From an uncultured Microbacterium sp. (GTDB taxonomy: Bacteria; Actinomycetota; Actinomycetes; Actinomycetales; Microbacteriaceae): a stretch of 64,000 bases of DNA. This document shows, piece by piece, positions 1 to 6,503 of the stretch. Made by a program: the position numbers and the translations under genes. Below the pieces are notes generated by a model that ran no database searches, had not been told where the DNA came from, and saw only the letters and a program-made list of their open reading frames with translations. The DNA lies in assembly GCF_947489255.1 (NCBI RefSeq), contig NZ_CANLCY010000003.1, forward strand, positions 248,001 through 312,000. Direction: 5' to 3'. How positions within the stretch are numbered: the stretch's first letter is position 1; each line of letters opens with the position of its first letter.

Positions 1-502
1 GCACCTGATGGTCGCCGAACCACGCGGAGATCGAGCGGGCGTCGAGCTCGGACAGCGGGGCGCGCTGCCTCCCCCCGGCGAGCGCGTGCTCGGCCGCGGC
101 CAGGCGCTCCGCCGTCGCCGAGGCGCCGCCGAGGAGCGAGACCGCGGAGGTCGATGCCTGCGCGGGCTCCACGACCGGGGCGAAGACCGCCGTGTGGGCG
201 TCGGCGGCGGCGGCCTGCGCGGGGGCGCTCGATGAGCGTGCGAACAGACGCCCGCTCCGGCGCGAGCGCGGCAGCGCGGCGGGAGCGCCCGCCATGTCGG
301 CGGTGACACCGTCGAGCTCGAGCTCGGCGAGGATGCGAGCCTCGTCGGCGTCGAGTACGTCGGTCATGTAGGGGTCGGGGTCGGTCTGAGGGCCCGGGTG
401 GACGACGTCGGTGCGCTCCGGGTCGTCGAGCGTCCGCTCGTCGGCGGCGCCGTCATCGGGCTGCGGCGATTCGAGGGAAGAGATCATGACGGGTTCACTC
501 AC
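1..502 (-). CDS. pstB: Phosphate ABC transporter ATPase PstB, N-terminal part, with long N-terminal extension (runs off window)
   Basis: The gene starts at GTG 502, which overlaps the sortase-like gene's TGA by 4 bp as at other junctions of this operon; ATG 487 is the alternative. Only about 167 residues lie in the window. The last visible residues, SISAWFGDHQV, match the start of the PstB ATPase domain (beta strand plus the 'FGxxxVL' segment just before the Walker A region). They are preceded by roughly 150 residues of acidic and Ala/Ser-rich, probably disordered sequence, whereas PstB proteins are usually about 250-260 residues with the domain near residue 1. The Walker motifs lie outside the window, so the family call rests on the short match and on pstC, pstA and pstS in the same operon. 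The role would be ATP hydrolysis for phosphate import on the cytoplasmic face. Confidence 0.72.
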   Translation of the reverse strand, partial: MSEPVMISSLESPQPDDGAADERTLDDPERTDVVHPGPQTDPDPYMTDVLDADEARILAELELDGVTADMAGAPAALPRSRRSGRLFARSSSAPAQAAAADAHTAVFAPVVEPAQASTSAVSLLGGASATAERLAAAEHALAGGRQRAPLSELDARSISAWFGDHQV

Positions 503-1629
503 ACGAGGTTGGGGAGGAGGCGGATGAGCTGGTCGGAGACGAACACGCTCGCCAGCAGGAGGACGGGCGCGAAGACGATCCACGTCTTCTGCCACCCGAC
601 GCGGCGGTAGGCCCAGACGGCGACGAATTCCGCCGCGACGAGGAACTGCAGGGCGAAGACGAGCGCCCACACCGTCGTCATGTCGGTCGCGAGCGGCTTC
701 GCCTGCGGGGGAAGGGTCATCGAGGTCGTCTGGCGGGTGCCGGCGGGCTTCGCCGTGCCCGTGGCGCGGGCATCGAGGTAGGCGACACCCGTGGGCAGGT
801 ACGGCGCCCCGCGCGCGGTCATCAGGATCAACCGGCTCTCGCCCCGCACCGGAGCCGGTGGTGTCGGATCCCCCGCGTAGCGGACGCCCAGCACCTCGAA
901 GGTCTGCTCTCCCTGACCGGTGCGCACGGTGAAGGTCTCCCCCGGCTGGAGGGACTGCAGACGACCGAACGGCCCGCCGAACGCCGCGGCACGCCCCATC
1001 ACCACGCTCACCCCCGCCTGACCGGGAAGGACGGTGTCGCGTCGGTGTCCGGGCCCGCGCATGAGCACTCCCGAGGTCGTGCCCTCGGAGATCACTTCGT
1101 CTACGCCGAGACGCGGGATCGACAGGATGCCGACCGGAGCCCCGTCCGGAAGCAGATGGTCTTCGAAGTCGCCCTCGCTGACCGGCGCCGTCCCGGCCGC
1201 CAGCTGCATACGGAAGTTGTCGCGCGCCTGCTGCTGTGCGGCGAAGTGGGAGACGTGGCTGATGACGAGGAGGTTAAGCAGGAACACCAGCACCAGCACC
1301 GACAGAGACACGAGCATGCCGCGGAGGAAGACCTGACCCGGAGCCAGCGGGGCGTAGGCGGGACGCGGACGCGGGGGCCGACGGGGCGGTCGCGGCGGCG
1401 GCCCCATGACCGGGCTGCCGCCCCGAGCGACCGCGCGCGGCATCGACTCGCCCGGGCGTGGAGCGTCGACGGGAGCGGACGCGATGGATGCGACGACGCC
1501 CGCCCGCCGGGCTTCGACAGCGGGCAGCCGGACGGCACCGGAAGGTCGCGCCCCGATCGACGGGAGTGCCGCGGCCACCGCGCGGGCGGTATCGCCCAGC
1601 CGCGACCCGAACCGGTCGAGAAGCGTCAC
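499..1629 (-). CDS. Sortase-fold (class E-like) membrane protein lacking the catalytic triad
   Basis: This 376-residue protein has a Pro/Arg-rich N-terminal cytoplasmic region, a membrane segment near residues 105-125, a sortase beta-barrel domain, and two further hydrophobic segments at the C terminus. The barrel is recognisable from the GPGHRRDT...LPGQ segment and from the GGPFGRLQSL and FEVLG blocks of class E sortases. The catalytic positions do not match the family: the 'GHRTT' His is Arg213 (MGRAAAFGGPF), the 'TLTTC' Cys is Ala272 (LILMTARGAPY), and no Arg sits at the usual position after it. Transpeptidation is therefore not expected, and a structural or docking role is my inference. 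The GTG start overlaps the upstream gene's TGA by 4 bp. The His in GPGHRR aligns to a non-catalytic family position. Confidence 0.8.
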   Translation of the reverse strand: MTLLDRFGSRLGDTARAVAAALPSIGARPSGAVRLPAVEARRAGVVASIASAPVDAPRPGESMPRAVARGGSPVMGPPPRPPRRPPRPRPAYAPLAPGQVFLRGMLVSLSVLVLVFLLNLLVISHVSHFAAQQQARDNFRMQLAAGTAPVSEGDFEDHLLPDGAPVGILSIPRLGVDEVISEGTTSGVLMRGPGHRRDTVLPGQAGVSVVMGRAAAFGGPFGRLQSLQPGETFTVRTGQGEQTFEVLGVRYAGDPTPPAPVRGESRLILMTARGAPYLPTGVAYLDARATGTAKPAGTRQTTSMTLPPQAKPLATDMTTVWALVFALQFLVAAEFVAVWAYRRVGWQKTWIVFAPVLLLASVFVSDQLIRLLPNLV

Positions 1630-2417
1630 GGCGTCACCGCCACGGCGATCGCGGCACGGCGCAGCCCGCCACGGATGACCTCCACGAGCGCCACGCTGAC
1701 GACGACGAGCACGAGGAGGGAGATGAGCACCCAGGGGAACATCAGCGCCAGCGCGTCACGGGTGACCGGAGTCAGCGTCATCCCGTCCACGCTGTCGGGC
1801 GGGGTGACGGTGACATGGGTCGACAGCAGGGTCCACTGTCCGCCGTGCTGCAGGCGGGCGCTGATGACACGGGTCTCCCCCGGCTGCAGAGCGGTCACGG
1901 CGACATCGTCGACGGCGTCGAGGCGCTGCGGGAAGATGCTCGTGTCCATCCAGAAGTCCGCGGTCGCGTCGATGGGGGTCGACGAGGCGTTACGAATCGT
2001 GAACCACACGTCGACGACGCCCCCGGTCGGATCGACCGCGGGTGCCGCCGAGGCGTTCAACCCGCCGACGTAGAGCATTCCGGCGATGCTCACCTCGCTC
2101 GTCGGCGCGCTCCCGCCCCCCGCGGGCGAACCGCCGCCGGCTCCCGACGCCGGGGCGGGGACGGATCGCACCCCGCTCACGGAGGTGCTTCCCGAGCCGC
2201 TCGAGCCGCCGGCCGCGCTGCCCGGACCGCCTCCCGCGGGAGCGATGGGGCTGGGCGACGGCGTCGTGGAACCGTCGGTGATGGTCACGGTGAGGGTGCC
2301 GGAATCGTCGGCGGATGCCGCGGAGCCGAGGCCGAGCGACCCTGCGACGACCGCCAGGGCGAGGACGGCACGCGCGACGGCGATCCCGACGGGACGCGGC
2401 CGCCGGGCGCGGCTCAC
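1626..2417 (-). CDS. Exported membrane-anchored protein related to the C-terminal half of the WxLIP/DUF916 neighbour
   Basis: This 263-residue protein has a signal peptide (A-S-A cleavage near residue 30), a Ser/Gly/Pro-rich linker, and a beta-rich domain (from about SEVSIAGMLYVGGLN) with repeated 'F-IRN' and 'LQPGETRV' patterns. A transmembrane helix (FPWVLISLLVLVVV) is followed by Arg residues at the C terminus. The segment MTLTPVTRDALALMFPW closely resembles MQLTMVPITRDAVTFAVPW at the end of the upstream DUF916-like protein, which suggests shared ancestry of the membrane-proximal part. There is no LPXTG motif. The GTG start overlaps the upstream TGA by 4 bp, and the stop overlaps the sortase-like gene the same way, so the three are translationally coupled. 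Function is unknown; a surface-complex subunit is inferred. Confidence 0.7.
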   Translation of the reverse strand: MSRARRPRPVGIAVARAVLALAVVAGSLGLGSAASADDSGTLTVTITDGSTTPSPSPIAPAGGGPGSAAGGSSGSGSTSVSGVRSVPAPASGAGGGSPAGGGSAPTSEVSIAGMLYVGGLNASAAPAVDPTGGVVDVWFTIRNASSTPIDATADFWMDTSIFPQRLDAVDDVAVTALQPGETRVISARLQHGGQWTLLSTHVTVTPPDSVDGMTLTPVTRDALALMFPWVLISLLVLVVVSVALVEVIRGGLRRAAIAVAVTP

Positions 2418-3577
2418 GAGCCGTCCGCCCGGGCCCCCACGAGGGCAGCGGCGTCGTCGGCCGCGGTGCGCGCGACGAAGTCCATCCACTCCTGGGCCCG
2501 CTCCTCGTCGCGACGTCGACGCCAGCGCATGAGCAGGATGACCGTGGCGGAGAGCACGACGGCGATGAGCACGGTCCACGGCACGGCGAAGGTGACGGCA
2601 TCCCGGGTGATCGGGACCATCGTGAGCTGCATCGACGGATCGGGGGATTCGACGAACGGGTTGAGCACCGTGTGCGGGTTGAGGTAGAGCCACTGGCCGA
2701 CACCGTCGACGGTGTAGTCGTAGCTCGCGCTGTTGCCGGGAAGGAGCACCGGGACGCCGCCCCCCTGCTCGCCCGTCGTCGGGATACCGAACCAAGTGCC
2801 GACCCCCGAGGTGAGGTTGGCGGCGAGCGCGATGTTGCCGGGGTTGGTGACGGTGTAGCGCAGCCGCACGGAGCCGGAGAACGGATTCCACCACTCTCCC
2901 TCGTACGACGCGTCGTAACTGGTGAGCGAGAGCTGCGGCTGGAGATCTCCCGACACGCGCGCGAAGATCGCGGTCGCCACACGGCGGTCGACGGTGACCT
3001 GCGCGCCGCTCTCGATGACGGATGCCACGACCCCGCCGACATGATCGCCCGGCGTCGCGTCCGCCGGAACGGCGACGGTGAAGGTGAGCAGACGCACCTC
3101 CTGCGGTTCGAGCGAGAAGGTGGCGCGGTCGCTGCCGTCGTCGAAACGGATCCACGACCCGACCGAGGTCGGCGCGGTCGCGGTGGGAAGGAGCGAGAAC
3201 TCGCCGGCGTCGTCGTTGAACGCGTCGGTGGCATAGACGGTGAAGTCCTGGCGCGCTGTGCCGGTGTTGCCCACGAGCACACGGTCGGTCACGCTCTGAC
3301 CGGGGTCGGCCGCGAAGGTGAACCGGGACCGGCCGTCGGGCCGGCCGTCCTCGCCCGCGGGGCGGGTGGCGACACCGACGGTGGCGGCATCGCCCTCGGC
3401 GGCGAGGATCGACGGTGAAGCGGACGCGGGGGCGGCGATCGCGGGAGCGGACGCTGCGCCGGGGGCGGACGCGGCGGACGCGACCGTCGGGAAGCACAGG
3501 AGGGCGGCGATCGCGGCGGTGGCGATCGATGCGGCGCCCAGAGCCGGGAAGCGGCGCCGCGAGGTCGAGGAGAGCAC
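2414..3577 (-). CDS. WxL-interacting-protein-like (DUF916) membrane protein
   Basis: A 387-residue protein with an Arg-rich n-region, signal peptide (ends near TVASA), two beta-sandwich domains, one C-terminal transmembrane helix and an Arg-rich cytoplasmic tail. The first domain (about residues 70-190) carries the DUF916-type pattern FTFAADPGQSVTDRVLVGN, followed by TVYATDAFNDDAGEF and a conserved Trp. In Firmicutes this family (peptidoglycan-binding plus host-binding domains) pairs with WxL proteins at the cell wall. The GTG start is preceded by GCGGAGAT at good spacing. The gene sits just after the hairpin that follows the WxL-like gene and is coupled by GTGA overlap to the next gene. Its likely job is anchoring the WxL-like protein to wall and membrane (inferred from family and neighbour). 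Confidence 0.75.
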   Translation of the reverse strand: MLSSTSRRRFPALGAASIATAAIAALLCFPTVASAASAPGAASAPAIAAPASASPSILAAEGDAATVGVATRPAGEDGRPDGRSRFTFAADPGQSVTDRVLVGNTGTARQDFTVYATDAFNDDAGEFSLLPTATAPTSVGSWIRFDDGSDRATFSLEPQEVRLLTFTVAVPADATPGDHVGGVVASVIESGAQVTVDRRVATAIFARVSGDLQPQLSLTSYDASYEGEWWNPFSGSVRLRYTVTNPGNIALAANLTSGVGTWFGIPTTGEQGGGVPVLLPGNSASYDYTVDGVGQWLYLNPHTVLNPFVESPDPSMQLTMVPITRDAVTFAVPWTVLIAVVLSATVILLMRWRRRRDEERAQEWMDFVARTAADDAAALVGARADGS

Positions 3578-3671
3578 GTTCTATCTCCGCAGATGGGGGC
3601 GACGGAGGCGTGTCGCCGAGGTGAACGAGGGCTGATGGGCACGGATCGAGCGCGAGCGCTCGCCGGCGCAG

Positions 3672-3710
3672 GACCGCGCGGAGGGATCGATCCGATCCCT
3701 CCGCGCGGTC
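3672..3710 (-). terminator. Perfect 18-bp hairpin inside the pst/WxL operon
   Basis: The arms at 3672-3689 and 3693-3710 are exact reverse complements around a 3-nt loop. The hairpin lies 16 nt after the stop of the WxL-like gene and about 95 nt before the DUF916-like start. No U-tract follows, as is common for actinobacterial terminators. It could attenuate transcription or protect the upstream mRNA, giving more secreted proteins than membrane anchors. Confidence 0.8.
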
Positions 3711-3725
3711 GGAGCGCGGGTCAGC

Positions 3726-5285
3726 TCACTTGGAGGTGAGAGTGACCGTCAGGGTCGACGTGTAGTCGCCCGTCTGCGCGTCCTTCGGAGCGGTGAAGGT
3801 GAGGTCGGCGTCGAAGAGCGCACCCGTGGTGAGCGTCGAAACGGCCGTGCTCGAGGCGATCTTCGAGCCCGTGCCCACGGTCACACCGGTGATGGGGGTG
3901 TAACCGGAGAACGCCTTCGGCGCCACCGCGAGAGCGGTCGCGGGGATCTCGTCGCCCGCACCGTTCGTGAAGGGGCTCCACGCGGCAGTGAGGTCCCAGC
4001 CCTTGAGGACGTTGCGGTCGTCGACGACGGTGACCTTGCCGAGGGGCTTGGTCACGCTCTTGTCGCGCGCGACGCTGCCGAAGTCCACCTTGGTGGCCTC
4101 GGCGTTGAGCGACCACAGATCGCTCGCGGTCACGGCGGCGGTCAGGTCGATGTTGTCGGCGACCGGGTCGCCCGACTCCGAGACCTTCGTGAAGGTGTCC
4201 CAGGCGAGGATGCCGAAGTCGGCGTCGCCGGGGGTCACGAGGGCGATCGTGTGCTCGCCGCCGGGGAGGCTAGAGATGTCGACCGAGAAGTTGCCGTTGC
4301 CGTCATCGGTCACCTGGCCCAGGTCGGTGCGCTCCGACCAGGCCCAGGCCTCGAGCGTCTTGCCCTTGTTGGCTGCACCCGCGGGGACGACGACGGTCTT
4401 GGCGCCCTTGGCCGGGTCGGCGACGTCGACCTTGTTCGCCGAGGAGCCCGAGGGCTTGTCGGGTCCCGTCTTGCCGGTGGTGACGGTGCCCGAGAAGGCC
4501 TTCTCGGCGCTTCCCGCACTGTTCGTCGCGACAGCGGTGAAGCTGTACGCACCGCCGGCGGTGGGCGTTCCCGAAACGACGCCGGTGGACGCATCGAGGC
4601 GCAGGCCGGCGGGAAGCGAGCCGCCGTCCTTGATCGACCACGTGATCGGTGCGGTGCCGTCGGCGGTCAGCGTCTGCGAGAACGCGGTGCCGACGACCAG
4701 GCCGTCGACAGTGCCGGTGACGGTGGTCGGAGCCGAGGCCGAGGGTCCCGAGCTCTGCGGGTCGAACGTCCAGTCACCACCGGGCTTGACGTGGATGCCG
4801 ACGTACTTCACGCCGGCGTTGGCGATGTTGAGGCCGTTGTTGCGAGTCCACGCGAAGCCGAGGCTGAAATCACCGCCGTTCGCCTTGACCTGGGCCCAGT
4901 TGCCGAACAGGAAGCCCGAGAGCGTCAGGTTCGGCGACATGATGTCGACTGTGTTGGGGGTGAGCGCACCGTCGCTGGACGCGGTCCAGTCCGCCATGCT
5001 GTTCTCTTTGCCCGGCGGGGCGATGAAGTAGGCCACGCCGGTGGCGTCGGGGGTGCCCGGGAAGAGCACGGTGATGTCGTCGACGGTCGGTCCGGGGGTG
5101 GCCAGGACCTGCGAGTCCCAGTGCATGACGGTGTCGTCGGCGAGCAGGTGCCCGTCGCCACCGTCGAGGAGGTAGAACTGCGGCGCCGTCGTGGCGGCGT
5201 TCGCCGCGGTGGCCGAGAAGCCGCCCGCGAGAAGCGAGACCGCCGTCGCCGCGGCGACGATCGTCCCGAACTTCTTGATGTTCAT
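3726..5285 (-). CDS. Secreted protein with Ig-like domain and C-terminal WxL-like domain
   Basis: The 519-residue product starts at ATG 5285, preceded by AAAGGA; an upstream in-frame start would lack an n-region typical of signal peptides. The signal peptide MNIKKFGTIVAAATAVSLLA ends near ATAANA. The order is: an unassigned N-terminal domain (to about residue 175), a putative He_PIG-type Ig-like domain (about 185-270, with ITWSI, LPAGLRLDASTGVVSGTPT), a linker, and a C-terminal domain (about 375-519) with the WxL pattern. That pattern includes VDFGSV, VTVVDDR, GWDLTAAWSPF (Trp430-x-Leu432) and a terminal YTSTLTVTLTSK resembling the second WxL motif but with Val for Trp. WxL domains bind peptidoglycan non-covalently in Firmicutes. 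Its neighbours are PstS-like proteins and a DUF916 partner. Confidence 0.72.
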   Translation of the reverse strand: MNIKKFGTIVAAATAVSLLAGGFSATAANAATTAPQFYLLDGGDGHLLADDTVMHWDSQVLATPGPTVDDITVLFPGTPDATGVAYFIAPPGKENSMADWTASSDGALTPNTVDIMSPNLTLSGFLFGNWAQVKANGGDFSLGFAWTRNNGLNIANAGVKYVGIHVKPGGDWTFDPQSSGPSASAPTTVTGTVDGLVVGTAFSQTLTADGTAPITWSIKDGGSLPAGLRLDASTGVVSGTPTAGGAYSFTAVATNSAGSAEKAFSGTVTTGKTGPDKPSGSSANKVDVADPAKGAKTVVVPAGAANKGKTLEAWAWSERTDLGQVTDDGNGNFSVDISSLPGGEHTIALVTPGDADFGILAWDTFTKVSESGDPVADNIDLTAAVTASDLWSLNAEATKVDFGSVARDKSVTKPLGKVTVVDDRNVLKGWDLTAAWSPFTNGAGDEIPATALAVAPKAFSGYTPITGVTVGTGSKIASSTAVSTLTTGALFDADLTFTAPKDAQTGDYTSTLTVTLTSK

Positions 5286-5314
5286 GAGATGGAGTCCTTT
5301 TCCGTTCTCGAGGG

Positions 5315-6415
5315 TCACAGCGTCGCGAACGCGCGCTGGATGGTGGTGGTGGAGGGGGCGAGGAAGCCGAACTTCTTCTTCACGCCGCCCACGGAGACCG
5401 GCAGCGCGCCGAAGCTGGTGAGGCTGTTGGCGACCGACGGGTTGACGAGGTTCGCCAGGCCCGCGTCGTACTTGGCGTCACCGGGGACGATGCGCGCGTA
5501 TTCGACAACCAGGTAGGTGTCGCGGCCGAAGGTCGCGTCCTTATAGAAGTCGGTGTTGGGCACCAGGTTGGGCGCGGTGCCGGTGAAGGCGGGCTCACCG
5601 CCGACCGGCGAACCGAAGTTCACGCCCGAGGCGGTGGTCGTGTTGATGCCGGTGGCGCCGTTGGCCTGCGCGATCCAGCTGGCCGCGCTGAACGGGATGA
5701 GGTCGTTCGCGCCGAGCACCGACGCGTCGTTCTCGGGCGTGGTCCCGTTGGCGTCGGTGACGCACGAGCCGAGGGCGGGGTTGCCGATCGCACCGAGGAA
5801 GAAGTTCCGCGTGCCCGAACCGCTCTGGGGCAGGCGCGGCTTCACGGTGACGCCGCCGATGGAGGTGGTGGTGCACTCGTAGATGGACTTCAGCTGAGCG
5901 GCGCTCAGGGTGGCCCACGACGAGTCCCCACCCTTGTACGCGAAGCCGACGGCGTCGCGGGCGAAGGGGACGTAGGCCAGCAGACCGTTGGCGTTGGCGT
6001 TGGAGCCCGGGCCGCTGGAGGAGCGGGCGATGTCGACCTGACCGGTGATCGGACGGGTCGGCACCGCCGCGTTGCCGCTGTACAGCGCGCCGGTGATCGA
6101 GGCACGCAGGGCCGTGACGCCCGCGCCCGAACCGGCGGGGCGACCGAAGAACGGGCCGCCCTGCTTGGTCTGGATCGCCGTCGCACCGAACGCGTCGAAG
6201 TTGCCGAGCGTCTTGTTGTTGGACGTCACGCGAACCAGCGAGCCCGTGAGGGTCGTGCCGTTCGTGATCGCGTTGACGGAGTCCTGCAGCGTGTCGGAGC
6301 CGACCAGCGCGTAGCTGTTCGAGACCGGTTCGGCCGAGGCCATGGAGGCGACGCCGAACCCGGCGATCGCGATACCGCAGGCCGCGCCCATGGCGACCAG
6401 CTTCTTGAGCTTCAA
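5315..6415 (-). CDS. Secreted PstS-like (PBP-type) substrate-binding protein
   Basis: The start is probably TTG 6415, giving MKLKKLVAMGAACGIAIAG, a proper signal peptide ending at SMASA; GAAAGG lies 7 nt upstream. The next ATG, at 6391, would lose the positive n-region. The mature protein (about 338 residues) begins with YALVGSDTLQDSVNAI, like the strand-loop-helix that opens PstS-type binding proteins. Later PstS-like segments include ITGQVDIARSSS, VPFARDAVGFAYKGG, LSAAQLKSIYECT and QSGSGTRNFF. There is no lipobox and no C-terminal helix, so it is likely free or wall-associated. It is the third binding protein of the operon, 29 nt upstream of the WxL-like gene. The ligand is presumed to be phosphate or a phosphorylated compound; this is not proven from sequence. 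Confidence 0.78.
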   Translation of the reverse strand: MKLKKLVAMGAACGIAIAGFGVASMASAEPVSNSYALVGSDTLQDSVNAITNGTTLTGSLVRVTSNNKTLGNFDAFGATAIQTKQGGPFFGRPAGSGAGVTALRASITGALYSGNAAVPTRPITGQVDIARSSSGPGSNANANGLLAYVPFARDAVGFAYKGGDSSWATLSAAQLKSIYECTTTSIGGVTVKPRLPQSGSGTRNFFLGAIGNPALGSCVTDANGTTPENDASVLGANDLIPFSAASWIAQANGATGINTTTASGVNFGSPVGGEPAFTGTAPNLVPNTDFYKDATFGRDTYLVVEYARIVPGDAKYDAGLANLVNPSVANSLTSFGALPVSVGGVKKKFGFLAPSTTTIQRAFATL

Positions 6416-6503
6416 CTCAATGCCTTTCGATGTGTGATGCAGTGATGTGGGTCGGGTGTTCAGTTGGGAGAGGGCGGGTCGTGGGGGCGTCGGCGTCGTG
6501 ACG

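Noticed and set aside
1030..1060. His in GPGHRR of the sortase-like protein as catalytic His
   Set aside because: In class E sortases the GPGHY position is not catalytic; the catalytic His lies in the later GHRTT motif, which here is GRAAA.
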